Positions 1 through 9,442 are shown, counted from the first letter of the stretch. The stretch: DNA of 64,000 nucleotides from Bacteroides ihuae (GCF_900104585.1 NZ_FNVX01000004.1:434001-498000); one strand, 5' to 3'. Program-made: numbers and translations. Notes: a model not told the origin generated them from the sequence alone.

Positions 1-2411
1 GAAATAATATAGTTGGCACTGGTCTGATAAGGTTCCAGGTCACGTCTCACCATTGAGGTACTGGTTCTTAGTTTAACGAACGAAACTGCTTTGCTCTTCA
101 TAACAGGGAACAAATCGGTAAGCACTGCACTTAGTGAAGCCGAAGGATAGAAATAAGAATTATTTTCTTTAGGCAAAGCACTAGAGTAATCGTATCGTCC
201 GGTCAGGTCGAGAAACAAACCATTCTTGTAGCTGAACTGCGTAGTGCCATACCAACTGTTTACCTTTTTGCGGGTAAGCGTATTACCACCAATCAGTGGT
301 TTGGCATTGTTGCTAAGGTTATATACATTCGGGATGGTCAGCTCAGGAGCAATAGCCCCCAGTCTACGAGATGTTTGGCTCATCAAGTTACCACCAAACG
401 AAACATTCATGCCAAACTCAGGAATGAACTCTGCCGGCAATTTGTAAGTCAGCAAAAAGTCGTTATTCGTCTCCAAAAAGTTAATATCATCCTCCTGATA
501 ATACCCATTAAAGTACGAAGCCGATGTGTTGGCATGCCTCATAGTACGCTTATCCGAGTAGAAATCAAGGCCAGAACGCAGTTGCAGAGACAATCCCTTT
601 AACAGTTCCAAAGTAACCTTTGCACTACCATACACACGATCACGCGTATTACCATTCAAGTTGTTATACGCTACAAAATACGGATTGTTTAAGCCTGTAA
701 ACGTATTGTTTCCGATAGGTGTGTTTTGAGCAATTCCCTCATAACCCGATTTCCATTGCTGTTTCAGCGAATTAAGACTCACATTGCGCGGCATATATAG
801 AAAGATCTTCATGATGTTATCCTCATTCTTCGCTCCTGTGCTGGCACGGTTATCACTATTAGTATGCACATAGTTCATTGTTGCATCCACACGTACACCC
901 GGCATTATTTGGTAACCGGAATTCAGTCCAATCGTATTCTTCGTCAAATCGGTATTGGGTACAATACCCTTTTGTTGGCTATTGGTGTAGGAGAAACGAT
1001 AATTCAGTTTATCACTCACATTACTCAACGTAACATTGTTGCTGATAGTATGTCCCACCTGCAAAAAGTCTTTTAACTGATTGCCTTGTGATACAAAAGG
1101 TGTGGCAGTACGCACGCCCAACTTATCCAGAGGAGAGTCAAACTGTGTAATCAGTTGTCCGTTGAGTGCAGGACCCCAGTTAGCCAACTCCTTATCGTTT
1201 ACGCCTCCACCGGCACCATCCACATACGCATATTTCCCTTCAAGACCTTGTCCAAATGAGTTTTGGAATTCCGGTAAACGCAAAGGTGTTTCAAAAGAGA
1301 TACCCGAGTTGACAGAGATGCCCAATCCTTTTTGTCCTTTGCCCGATTTCGTCGTAATCAAAATCACCCCATTGGCAGCACGCGCACCATAAAGTGCCGA
1401 TGCGTTAGGGCCTTTCAATACTGTCACACTTTCGATATCCTCCTGATTAACTTCGGAAGCTGCATTGCTATAATCCACCTCATTCTCTCCGGAAGTAAAG
1501 TTCGGATTGTTATAATCTTGTCTACCGCTAAAGCTGCGGGTTGACTGCTCGTTGTTGTTACTAATGGGCACCCCGTCTACCACAAATAGAGGAGAGTTGT
1601 TATAGTTGTATCCACCCACAAAGTTTTGCCCTCTTATCTGGATAGACGATGAAGCACCGATGCCACCCGAAGAGCTCGTAACTTGCACGCCGGCAATCTT
1701 ATTACTCAACGCATTCACAAAGTTGGTTTCGTGCGATTCCTGAATAGCACTACCATCTATTTTCTGAACAGAATATCCCAACGATTTTGTTTCCCGGCTG
1801 ATACCAAGTGCTGTTACCACCACTTCATTCAGCATCTTTGTGTTCTCCTGAAGAGTGATTTTATCATTGCCTGTCAGGCGGATACTTCTGGTGACATATC
1901 CCACAAAGGAAACATCGACCACTCCGTCTGCCCCTTTCAACAGAAGAGAGAAATGTCCGTCTATGTCCGTTACCGTTCCGTTATTAGTGCCTTTTTCTAT
2001 CACAGTAACCCCTATCATTGGTTCACCCGTAGCGGTAGTCACCGTTCCGCTCACCTTTCTGGCTACAGGTTTAGAAGCCACAGCATTACTGCTCTTCCTA
2101 CTTTCTACAATCACATAAGAATTATCCGAAAGCTTATGATAAGAGAAACCAGTAGTTGAGAGAGTATTAGCCAGAGCAATCTCTACCGTAGTGTTGTTCC
2201 TCTCGTTTATAGGCGTCACCTCAACCGACTTTGTTTTGCTTTCATCATACGTTATATCTACCCGATACTTCTTTGCTATTTTGTTGATGCATGTATTAAA
2301 TGCCTCTTTTTTCCCGTCCGTTAATCCCTCCGCATGGCAAGGCATCAACAATAGTACTCCTGCCAAGAGCAGAATCGTCCTTAAGCTTATTTGCTTATTT
2401 TTATTTTTCAT
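1..2411 (-). CDS. SusC/RagA-like TonB-dependent outer-membrane receptor, 3' end beyond window
   Basis: Open frame from ATG at 2411 to the window edge, about 803 codons without a stop, so the C-terminal part of the barrel is missing. Order seen: signal peptide (about 1-27), an STN-type domain (about 30-100), a carboxypeptidase-regulatory-like beta domain (about 120-200) ending in the NEVVVTALGI box, then the plug domain with VLKGPNASALYGARAANG and ITTKSGKG, hallmarks of the SusC family. Such proteins form outer-membrane channels that import oligomers with a SusD lipoprotein, powered by TonB. The STN domain normally talks to a FecR anti-sigma, and a FecR gene lies directly upstream on the same strand, with an ECF sigma divergent from it. 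The SusD partner would be expected left of the window. The substrate cannot be told from what is visible. Confidence 0.93.
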   Translation of the reverse strand, partial: MKNKNKQISLRTILLLAGVLLLMPCHAEGLTDGKKEAFNTCINKIAKKYRVDITYDESKTKSVEVTPINERNNTTVEIALANTLSTTGFSYHKLSDNSYVIVESRKSSNAVASKPVARKVSGTVTTATGEPMIGVTVIEKGTNNGTVTDIDGHFSLLLKGADGVVDVSFVGYVTRSIRLTGNDKITLQENTKMLNEVVVTALGISRETKSLGYSVQKIDGSAIQESHETNFVNALSNKIAGVQVTSSSGGIGASSSIQIRGQNFVGGYNYNNSPLFVVDGVPISNNNEQSTRSFSGRQDYNNPNFTSGENEVDYSNAASEVNQEDIESVTVLKGPNASALYGARAANGVILITTKSGKGQKGLGISVNSGISFETPLRLPEFQNSFGQGLEGKYAYVDGAGGGVNDKELANWGPALNGQLITQFDSPLDKLGVRTATPFVSQGNQLKDFLQVGHTISNNVTLSNVSDKLNYRFSYTNSQQKGIVPNTDLTKNTIGLNSGYQIMPGVRVDATMNYVHTNSDNRASTGAKNEDNIMKIFLYMPRNVSLNSLKQQWKSGYEGIAQNTPIGNNTFTGLNNPYFVAYNNLNGNTRDRVYGSAKVTLELLKGLSLQLRSGLDFYSDKRTMRHANTSASYFNGYYQEDDINFLETNNDFLLTYKLPAEFIPEFGMNVSFGGNLMSQTSRRLGAIAPELTIPNVYNLSNNAKPLIGGNTLTRKKVNSWYGTTQFSYKNGLFLDLTGRYDYSSALPKENNSYFYPSASLSAVLTDLFPVMKSKAVSFVKLRTSTSMVRRDLEPYQTSANYII

Positions 2412-2502
2412 TCCTGTTCTTTTTACTCGTTTATAACTGACTTGTTTTTCTATATTCCTATGTACGATGCGCATCTAGTACATAGTTTTTTCTTTTCTAT
2501 AC

Positions 2503-3630
2503 TTATATATTATTCACCGATAGTACAATCCTGTTATTTTCTATTTTATACTTCGCACCAAACAAGGCACAAATTCTGTTCATTACATTGTCTATCGTTA
2601 CATCTTCATAGTTGAATGTTGAGGTGATCCTCGAGTCCTCGCGTAGCGCATCATGTTCTATCACCAACACCTTGTCGAAATACTGCCTTAATCGCAGCCT
2701 CAACTCGGCAACAGAAGCATTGTGAAGCACCAGCTTTCCTGTACGCCATGCCGTTACATCCGCAGCATTCACATTCTTCAATTCATGTTTACCGGTGCGA
2801 GAGTTGTAAATCAACTGCATGCCCGGTGTGAGCACTGCAAGTAGTTCTCCGCTCTGAGAGTTGGCCACCTCCACACGCCCTGTGCTCACCGTTACCTGCT
2901 TATCTTCTATCTCTTCATAAGACATTACTTCGAAAGACGTTCCACGTACAGTTACATTCAGCCCCTGCGTAGTGATAATAAAAGGTTTCTTGGGATTCTT
3001 AGCCACATGAAAGAAAACTTGCCCCTCCATTGTCACCGGACGTGTTTCTCCGCCAAAACTCTTTGCGATCTTCAACTCGCTGTCCCTATTCATATCAGCC
3101 ACAGTACCATCCTCAAGCGTATAACTGTTAATGCTGTTAGTAGCAGTATATCTTGCTTTTACCTCTGCAACCACCCCGTCCATCGCCTTATTGCTATTTT
3201 CATAGAGGTATAATGAACCTCCGAGCAAAATCGTTATCAGTGCAATAGCGGCCGCATATCCCATCCACACAGGGCGGTGAACAGATACTTTCCTCTCATT
3301 ACGCTCCGTCTTTTTCAACTCCTCTTCATACGCCCTACGGTAATCTTCCTCCGAGCAAGAAGCCTCAGCTTCGGGTAGTAATGCACAATCCAGATGCAAT
3401 CTGCCTGCTATCCTGCTCCACATCGCCTGCGCTTCCTGCTCTTCCTTCTCCATATCTATATTCTCTAGAGGAAAATCCTTTTTCAGCTTATTAATAAGGT
3501 AAGGACTAAATTTCTTTGCAATCTTCATTTCACGCTCCGTAGCCTTCCCGGCCAGAGATCGGTAATAAATAGTTGAAAGCTCTTTTAAATACTTTTTCTT
3601 CTCTTTCTGAGTGAAGTTCATTCTCATCAT
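2503..3630 (-). CDS. FecR-family anti-sigma factor
   Basis: 375 residues. The N-terminal cytoplasmic part (1-118) is charged, one transmembrane helix sits at about 121-143, and a periplasmic FecR domain follows (about 165-260, with DGTVADMNRDSELKI and the VRGTSFEV stretch) plus a C-terminal STN-interacting-like domain. FecR proteins hold an ECF sigma factor inactive until the STN domain of an occupied TonB receptor signals through the periplasm. Its position between the divergent sigma gene (3906) and the receptor (2411) fits that circuit. Three in-frame Met codons lie at the start (3630, 3627, 3621), so the exact start is uncertain by a few residues. Confidence 0.92.
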   Translation of the reverse strand: MMRMNFTQKEKKKYLKELSTIYYRSLAGKATEREMKIAKKFSPYLINKLKKDFPLENIDMEKEEQEAQAMWSRIAGRLHLDCALLPEAEASCSEEDYRRAYEEELKKTERNERKVSVHRPVWMGYAAAIALITILLGGSLYLYENSNKAMDGVVAEVKARYTATNSINSYTLEDGTVADMNRDSELKIAKSFGGETRPVTMEGQVFFHVAKNPKKPFIITTQGLNVTVRGTSFEVMSYEEIEDKQVTVSTGRVEVANSQSGELLAVLTPGMQLIYNSRTGKHELKNVNAADVTAWRTGKLVLHNASVAELRLRLRQYFDKVLVIEHDALREDSRITSTFNYEDVTIDNVMNRICALFGAKYKIENNRIVLSVNNI

Positions 3631-3893
3631 ACCTTATTATATAGTTCTATGTTCCAAATTACATTCTATCAATCATTCCACCCGAAGCTCATGAATGGTT
3701 CGCACTTCTATTTCAATAAGTAGCAATCCTTTCAGTCCTCGTTCACTCAATAAGTGCACTTAGCCTCGTTAAAATCCCTTAAAAAGCAATGACATTCTTG
3801 TTACGTTTTCAAAAGAAAATGAAAGGTCAGAATAAACCTGTTTATTCACATAAACGTCACAAAAATGGAATAGAGTATCAAGTAGATTCCATC

Positions 3894-3901
3894 TAAATTT
3901 G
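3894..3901 (+). promoter_or_regulatory. Bacteroidetes -7 element TAAATTTG before the sigma gene
   Basis: TAAATTTG matches the Bacteroides -7 consensus TAnnTTTG. It ends only 4 bases before the ATG at 3906, so transcription would begin at or near that ATG. A clear -33 TTTG was not found. Confidence 0.45.
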
Positions 3902-3905
3902 CTCA

Positions 3906-4508
3906 ATGAAATTAGATCAACCTACAATGAAGACAGATCAAGCCTTATTAGATAAGATTGAAAAGAAGGATGAGCAGGCATTTAGCCTGTTCTATAAGCG
4001 CCATGCCACCTTCATTGCCAAACGAATCAGAATATTGGCAAGAGATGAAGAAAATGCCAACGACATCATACAAGAATTCTGGTTGCGTTTTTGGGAAAAA
4101 CCAAGCGTAATAAAGACCAACGACAAAGGAATGTCATTCAATTTTCTCTATAGCTTTCTCTTCACTTTCGTATTGCTCATGCAGCGCACCCATGCAAAGC
4201 ACGAAGACAGAACGGTTAGTCTGGAAGAATTGAGTATGCTTCCGGATACCTATCAATACTCACACGTATTAGAAGAAGTAGAGTTGGATGAACTCAAGAA
4301 GTTTATAGACAGCCTCATTGACGATCTCTCACCTACCGATCATGTTATTTACGACATGTATCAGCAAAATCAACCATTCGAGCAAATAGCCCAAAAGGTT
4401 GCTCTTTCTGAAGACAGAGTACGCAATCTTTTCACCCGAATAACCCAGACTTTGCGGAAAGAGATTAAAGAAAAGTACCTCTCGTCTCTTCACCTATTCT
4501 TATTTTGA
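3906..4508 (+). CDS. ECF RNA polymerase sigma factor (FecI-like)
   Basis: 200 residues. Region 2 (about 25-90: AFSLFYKRHATFIAKRI, then NDIIQEFWLRFWEK) and region 4 (about 135-190: LSPTDHVIYDMYQQ, then a helix-turn-helix with LSEDRVRNLFTRI) are both visible, in the usual size for an ECF factor. It should direct RNA polymerase to the receptor locus when released by the divergently encoded FecR. The start is ambiguous: the promoter element at 3894 lies so close that Met8 (3927) would leave a short leader, whereas the first ATG would be leaderless. Confidence 0.9.
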   Translation: MKLDQPTMKTDQALLDKIEKKDEQAFSLFYKRHATFIAKRIRILARDEENANDIIQEFWLRFWEKPSVIKTNDKGMSFNFLYSFLFTFVLLMQRTHAKHEDRTVSLEELSMLPDTYQYSHVLEEVELDELKKFIDSLIDDLSPTDHVIYDMYQQNQPFEQIAQKVALSEDRVRNLFTRITQTLRKEIKEKYLSSLHLFLF

Positions 4509-4579
4509 CCCGATACATATAGAACAGAGAGAGAAGTTTGCCCTAAATGAAATATTATCTTCACACTTTTTCTTTATAG

Positions 4580-4669
4580 CAATATCAAAAAAACTTTAAT
4601 TTAAATTATGTAGCTGTATTTGATAAAGAAAACAAAGTATTTTGTTTTCTTTATCCCAAAAATAGATAA
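4580..4669 (+). pseudogene. C-terminal remnant of a duplicate of the gene at 5579
   Basis: The frame reads FNLNY, then V-AVFDKENKV and CF-PK, almost identical to residues near 122-142 of the secreted protein at 5579-6073 (FNLNYAAVFDKENKV). Nucleotide identity is high over about 65 bp (4594-4660 versus 5941-6007). The remnant is preceded by an in-frame stop, ends in TAA three bases before the ATG at 4673, and has no start of its own. It is best read as the tail of a lost paralogue after tandem duplication, with the phosphodiesterase gene now lying between the two. Confidence 0.75.
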
Positions 4670-4672
4670 AAA

Positions 4673-5521
4673 ATGAAGAAACAAATTTTCCTTTTATTAC
4701 TCACCCTCATGACCCTTTCTGGTCTGAGGGCACAGAGTCGACCGAACGCTCCGATCAATGTTCTCAGCTTCAACCTGCGCATGGATACCCCAGCTGATAA
4801 AGAGAATGCCTGGCCCAACCGCAAAGAAATGGTTAGCGAACTCCTTCAGTTTCATGAAGCCGACATCATTGGTACCCAGGAAGGTTTTCAACACCAACTA
4901 CAAGACATTGCCTCCAATGGTACCTACGCCTTCGTTGGTGTAGGTCGTGACGATGGCAAAGAAGCGGGTGAGCACTCTGCCATCTTCTATCGGAAAGATC
5001 GCTTTACCGTACTCAGCAAAGGCAACTTTTGGCTTTCTCAAACACCGGAACAACCCTCCTACGGTTGGGATGCTAAGATTCGTCGCATCTGCAGTTGGGC
5101 ACAACTTCGTGATCAACGAACAGGTAAGACTTTTTACTGCTTCAATGTACATTACGACCACCAAGCACCTATTGCCCGTCTCGAATCGTCCAAACTCCTG
5201 CTTGCTCGCATCAAGAGTATCGCCGGAAAATCGCCCGCTATTTGCACCGGTGATTTCAATGCCATCCCCACAGATGAGCCCATCGCCTATATTCTCAAAG
5301 ACGGTTCCATCAAAGACAGCCGTTCACTTAGCACCACCCCACCCTACGGCCCTCAAGGAACCTTTCAGGGCTTCAAAACAGACGCTCCCATGCAAAACCG
5401 TATAGACTATGTCTTCGTCACACCCGGCATACAAATTCTAAAATACGGAGTCTTGACAGATATTCGCTATGGCCGTTTTCCTTCCGATCACTGCCCCGTG
5501 CTCGTTAAGCTCAAACTGTAA
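4673..5521 (+). CDS. Secreted endonuclease/exonuclease/phosphatase-family protein
   Basis: 282 residues with a Sec signal peptide (about 1-20, ending LRAQS). The metal-dependent phosphodiesterase fold is shown by FNLRMD near the start, GTQEG (catalytic Glu), NVHYDH, TGDFNA (Asp/Asn) and the C-terminal SDHCPV (catalytic His). The family cleaves phosphodiester bonds in nucleic acids, sphingomyelin, inositol phosphates or similar compounds; the substrate cannot be told from sequence alone. The protein is probably periplasmic or secreted. No partner genes are obvious. The remnant at 4580-4669 supplies its immediate upstream sequence. Confidence 0.9.
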   Translation: MKKQIFLLLLTLMTLSGLRAQSRPNAPINVLSFNLRMDTPADKENAWPNRKEMVSELLQFHEADIIGTQEGFQHQLQDIASNGTYAFVGVGRDDGKEAGEHSAIFYRKDRFTVLSKGNFWLSQTPEQPSYGWDAKIRRICSWAQLRDQRTGKTFYCFNVHYDHQAPIARLESSKLLLARIKSIAGKSPAICTGDFNAIPTDEPIAYILKDGSIKDSRSLSTTPPYGPQGTFQGFKTDAPMQNRIDYVFVTPGIQILKYGVLTDIRYGRFPSDHCPVLVKLKL

Positions 5522-5578
5522 ACTAATGATATTCTAATTGGATAGTATTCTTTTTGTCTAACTTATAATTAAAAACGT

Positions 5579-6073
5579 ATGAAAATGAAACATTTATTTT
5601 TGGTCATCACTTTTCTTAGTTCTTATTCATTGGCTTTCTCTCAAGTATATAAATTAGAGACAGTTTTTGAAAATAAAATGAATGAAACCTATTTATCTTA
5701 TTGGGATCAACTTGAAAACGTAGACGATAATGCACCTCAATACTTTTCCTTATGGGGCTATCAGACATATGATGAATCAACACCGTCAACTCCCTACGAA
5801 GTTGAATATTTCAAAGGTAATCCTAAAGAGATGCATACTTTTTTAGAAGGTATTAAGAATTTTGCGGAAAAATACAGCGATCAGGATAAAATCGTAACAT
5901 TCATTTCAAACGTAAAGGTCAAGACGATCAGATACAAATTCTTTAATTTAAATTATGCAGCTGTATTTGATAAAGAAAATAAAGTCGTTTGTTTCTTTAC
6001 CCCAAAACAATGGAGTGCTATTCTTGATAATTTTACTCTGTTCTGTCAGGATAAAAACATCAAATTGGATTAA
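5579..6073 (+). CDS. Small secreted protein of unknown function
   Basis: 164 residues with a signal peptide (about 1-21, SLAFSQ). The mature part is acidic and aromatic, with no catalytic motif recognised. A broken duplicate of its C-terminal third lies at 4580-4669, which shows that the family has been duplicated here and supports this as a real gene. Function not recognised. Confidence 0.75.
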   Translation: MKMKHLFLVITFLSSYSLAFSQVYKLETVFENKMNETYLSYWDQLENVDDNAPQYFSLWGYQTYDESTPSTPYEVEYFKGNPKEMHTFLEGIKNFAEKYSDQDKIVTFISNVKVKTIRYKFFNLNYAAVFDKENKVVCFFTPKQWSAILDNFTLFCQDKNIKLD

Positions 6074-6316
6074 GCTTATCAGTAAGATAAACCTCTAAGC
6101 AGAAATAGTTTTTAAGCAGAGTGTAGCGAATTAGCTAAAACAGCGTTCGTTATGCTCTTTTTTAAATTATATTGAAATAAGCAGAAAAATCATATTTAAG
6201 AAAAAAAGGCAGGAGTTCCGTTACCATTCCATTGCCATAATGTGACGGATAAAACACAGTGCTATTTAGTTCCTATTCAGCGAATTGCTTAGATTTTTAT
6301 ACCATCCGATAAGTCA

Positions 6317-6793
6317 ATGATAACTAATTCTGCAACCAGAAAAAAAAACAATCTTGCCATCGACCGCATCCGTGTGGATGTAAATCGTCGTTATCGAGAG
6401 CTGATGCAAACGGACGGCTGTGCTACCACGATTAAACTGAAAACCTCCTATCTCCGAATTGGGATAAAAAAGAAAACTCTATTGAAATTAGTTGAACAGT
6501 ACAACACAAAATTTGAGAAGAGAGTAGGCTATAGCCGTGCACAAGGTATTTTTGCCCGCTATCGTACAGTTGCAAGTACATTCAGAAGTTTCTCAATATA
6601 CACCAATATATCCAATAGAAAGAGACAAGATACCTATTTGCAGATATTTAAAAAAGATATAGACAAGCCCAACAAACTAAAACCATTCATCAACCGCAAA
6701 AACATCTTCGACTGGTCCAAACAAAAATATCAAGAGCTCAGACCCTTTGCACGAGCGCATATCAAACCTCCGACAAAGCCCGAAACAAATTAA
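6317..6793 (+). pseudogene. Fragment of a Bacteroidetes tyrosine recombinase (SAM-like core-binding domain)
   Basis: 158 codons. Residues about 15-95 resemble the SAM-like core-binding domain of Bacteroidetes integrases: a helix with YRELMQTDG, then KLKTSYLRIGIKKKTLL, LVEQYNTKFEKRVG and a TVASTFRSF-type helix. Neither the N-terminal arm-binding domain nor the C-terminal catalytic domain (R...HxxR...Y) is present, and residues after about 95 do not resemble an integrase. It is therefore a decayed or truncated recombinase, probably marking a former integrative element that brought the AT-rich genes to its right. The alternative, a small DNA-binding protein derived from an integrase, cannot be excluded. 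Confidence 0.55.
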
Positions 6794-6981
6794 ATTAAAG
6801 CATTTAAGCGATAGTTGAATAAATTTTTAGCAGATTTTCGCTAAATTTGGAGGCGAAATTAAAAAAATAAGTTCACCAAACTTATTGAGTGCAGGAAAAC
6901 AAAAAATCTCAATACTTTAATATGCAGTTGGATCCCAAAATAGTCTCCTAGCAATTTTCGAAAAAATAACAACCAATATAA

Positions 6982-7668
6982 ATGAAAACATTAGAGGCGT
7001 TAAAAAATAAATGCACTGCAATTTCTAAACAAATTGAACAAATCGGATTAGATAACAACAGCCATTTTGTTATAGATGGTATAATTGATCCTGAAAAATA
7101 TCTTAATGCACGATATCGTATTTTGTGGGTATTGAAGGAAGCAAATTCAGAAACCGATTCATGGAGCTATCCAAAAAAATTCAAAAATAAAGAATGGTTG
7201 TATCGGTACGGAAAGAGTATCCCGACATTAAGAAGAATAATTTATACAACTTATGGCATTTTGAAGGATTGTGAATGGAGCGAAATTCCAGATGCAAACA
7301 ATGAAAAATCTTTTGAACCATTACAAGAAATTGCAATTATAAACATTAAGAAAATACCAGGAGGTAGTAATTCTAATAACAATGAGATACAAAAAGCCTA
7401 TTATGATAATCAAGAATTATTAAAACAGCAAATTGAGGCATACAATCCGAATATTGTAATATTTGGAAATACATTACAATATTTTTTCAAATCAGATTTC
7501 GACGGATTAGAAAATACAGAAAAGCAATATACAGAGTACGGAAATGCTTTTCATGACACAGGAGATAAATTATATATTCATACTTGGCATCCTGCAGCTA
7601 GAGGAACAAAATTCACAGATAAAGATTATGTTATGGATATTGTAAATCTTGTAAGGAATTGGAGATAA
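6982..7668 (+). CDS. Uracil-DNA glycosylase-superfamily-like protein
   Basis: 228 residues, rich in Asn, Lys and Ile. The layout resembles the UDG fold: an early strand with ILWVLKEAN (about 47-55), a central NIKKIPGGSN segment (about 121-130), a strand with NPNIVIFGN (about 155-163) and a late HTWHPAA motif (about 200-206) in the place of the HPS motif of family members. These enzymes flip out and excise uracil or other altered bases, but some relatives have other activities; the catalytic water-activating residue cannot be fixed by eye. Only 22 bases separate it from the nuclease-like gene at 7691, so the two are probably co-transcribed. Base composition is more AT-rich than the flanks, consistent with acquisition. 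Confidence 0.55.
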   Translation: MKTLEALKNKCTAISKQIEQIGLDNNSHFVIDGIIDPEKYLNARYRILWVLKEANSETDSWSYPKKFKNKEWLYRYGKSIPTLRRIIYTTYGILKDCEWSEIPDANNEKSFEPLQEIAIINIKKIPGGSNSNNNEIQKAYYDNQELLKQQIEAYNPNIVIFGNTLQYFFKSDFDGLENTEKQYTEYGNAFHDTGDKLYIHTWHPAARGTKFTDKDYVMDIVNLVRNWR

Positions 7669-7690
7669 TAGAACATAGCTAGGCAATAAA

Positions 7691-8473
7691 ATGAGTTATT
7701 TTACAGCATTGAATATTAGTCACCGTTTATTTGAACGGCTTAAAACGGAAAATCCAGCTTGGTGGCGATTTGTAAAAGACAATATCAAGATAGGAGATTT
7801 TTATGTGGATATACGTAAGGACAACTCCTTAAATATTTATTATAATGGAGGTGCTTTGCTTAAGATCACGTCGTCCAAAAACAAAATTAATTGTAGAATA
7901 CACGAGTATTATTTGGGTAAAACGGGTTCGAGATATGTTGAATATGATCCGAATCGCCTACCCGATGATGCAAATACAATAAAGGCAAGAATAGCATCAC
8001 GTTATAGCAACACTTCGGAAAACGGTATCAAAGCAAAGCTTATTTGCGACCCCAATACAAAATATATTGACTCTGAATTTGCTTATCTAACAACCCGTAT
8101 TGATTTGACCAAACTTGAGAATGATAATATTATATTCGTAGAATTAAAGCGTATAGAGGACGGCAGGCTTCTTACTAATAAATATGAAAAGGGAGAGCCT
8201 AAGATACTATCTCAAATGAGAGCGTATCGTCAATTCGTAAACACACATAAGCAAGAGATAATCGACTATTACAAAATACTTTTTACAATTAAACATAGTC
8301 TTGGAATATTGCCTCAAAGCTTATCGAGCATAGAAAATATAGATAACTATGGACTTAGTGAAGATGTCGAGCTATACATAGAACCCTATTCTTTGCTAAC
8401 GGCCAAACGAGAAAAGAGAATTGAAGCTATTAAAACGATTCTCAATAAGAACAATGTCATCCACAATCTATGA
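7691..8473 (+). CDS. PD-(D/E)XK nuclease-like protein
   Basis: 260 residues. A restriction-like core is suggested by Glu129 (SEF), Asp138 (RIDLT), then E151-x-K153 in FVELKR, followed by a Q175-x3-Y179 element (SQMRAY) like the QxxxY motif of the RecB/Cas4 branch. The N-terminal 85 residues (with AWWRF and IHEYYLG) form an unrecognised beta-rich domain. No membrane segment or signal is seen. It follows the glycosylase-like gene closely, so a paired DNA-processing role is possible, but no published pair was recognised. The stop codon overlaps an ATG that opens a short truncated frame (8470). Confidence 0.55.
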   Translation: MSYFTALNISHRLFERLKTENPAWWRFVKDNIKIGDFYVDIRKDNSLNIYYNGGALLKITSSKNKINCRIHEYYLGKTGSRYVEYDPNRLPDDANTIKARIASRYSNTSENGIKAKLICDPNTKYIDSEFAYLTTRIDLTKLENDNIIFVELKRIEDGRLLTNKYEKGEPKILSQMRAYRQFVNTHKQEIIDYYKILFTIKHSLGILPQSLSSIENIDNYGLSEDVELYIEPYSLLTAKREKRIEAIKTILNKNNVIHNL

Positions 8474-8592
8474 GAATTATCATCTACAAAGGTATTAATC
8501 AAATCGAAGGTCGGACTCTACAGACTCTCCATAAGAGGGGTATTTATCAAATAAAAAAAACGCATACTTTAAGCAAGGATAATCTGCGTTAA
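8470..8592 (+). pseudogene. Truncated 40-codon frame, possibly start of an MBL-fold hydrolase gene
   Basis: ATG overlaps the stop of the nuclease-like gene (ATGA). The peptide opens MRIIIYKGINQI, which resembles the first strand of RNase J-like metallo-beta-lactamase-fold proteins, but it terminates after 40 codons with none of the metal-binding histidine motif. It is probably the surviving 5' end of a third gene of this operon. The resemblance rests on about 12 residues only. Confidence 0.3.
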
Positions 8593-8680
8593 AACTTTTA
8601 TGGCTGACCTATAGACATTTATAAACTATCATTTATGAGTCTAACTGTCAATAGTTGAAAATGCAAGATGCTTCTCGTGC

Positions 8681-9442
8681 CTATTCGATCTTGTTTCTTC
8701 CCGTTAAAATGATTGGCTTGCCGGAAGTTACGATAATAGTATGCTCGTGCTGCACACAGTACCCGCCTTTATTACCAGTCAAAGTCCATCCATCAGGCTC
8801 AGTATTAACCAAAGTCGAGTCGGTTGTTAAGAATGTTTCGATAGCCACCACCATATTCATTTGAAACCGCCTTCTATCGTATCTGTCGTAGTAGTTCAGA
8901 ATGCAGTCAGGTTCTTCATGTAACTTTCTGCCAACGCCGTGCCCTCCAAGGTTTTTAATTACTTTATATCCATTGCTCTTAGCTACTTTATCAATGATTC
9001 GTCCGACTTCCGAAATCCTTGCTCCTCCTTTTATGTACGAGATTGCCTCATTCAATGCAAGGATGGAGGTGTCCACTAACTTTTGTTGGTTATTAATATC
9101 TTGACCCAAAACAAAAGAGGCTCCATTATCTGAATAGAATCCATTTAGGCTGGCTGAAACATCAATATTGACTAAGTCGCCTTCTTTGAGTACTTTTTTA
9201 TGCGAAGGTATTCCATGTGCCATCTCGTTATTAACACTAATGCAAGTCCAACCGGGGAATCCATACGTCGAAAAAGGAGCAGATTGCGCCCCGTAACTTT
9301 CAAGAATCAGTTTCCCGTAATCATCCAATTCCTTAGTTGTCATTCCAACTTTTGTAAACTCTTTCATTTTCTTGAGGGTCATAGCTACAGCTTGGCTCGC
9401 TTTATAGATTCCCTCTTGCTCCATACGATTATTTATAATCAT
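8681..9442 (-). CDS. map: Methionine aminopeptidase type I (accessory copy)
   Basis: 253 residues, the usual length. The five metal ligands are all seen: Asp94 (IDVSA), Asp105 (SDNGASF), His168 (GGHGVGR), Glu202 (IETF) and Glu233 (QHEHT), plus the substrate-binding His76 (EMAHG). It removes initiator methionine from nascent proteins in the cytosol. The housekeeping gene normally sits in the ribosomal-protein operon, so this isolated copy, divergent from an AraC regulator at 9548, is probably a second, conditionally used enzyme (inference). Met7 (9424) is an alternative start. Confidence 0.9.
   Translation of the reverse strand: MIINNRMEQEGIYKASQAVAMTLKKMKEFTKVGMTTKELDDYGKLILESYGAQSAPFSTYGFPGWTCISVNNEMAHGIPSHKKVLKEGDLVNIDVSASLNGFYSDNGASFVLGQDINNQQKLVDTSILALNEAISYIKGGARISEVGRIIDKVAKSNGYKVIKNLGGHGVGRKLHEEPDCILNYYDRYDRRRFQMNMVVAIETFLTTDSTLVNTEPDGWTLTGNKGGYCVQHEHTIIVTSGKPIILTGRNKIE

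Noticed and set aside
1683..2159. 158-codon plus-strand open frame
   Set aside because: Antisense to the SusC-like receptor that is open across the whole interval.
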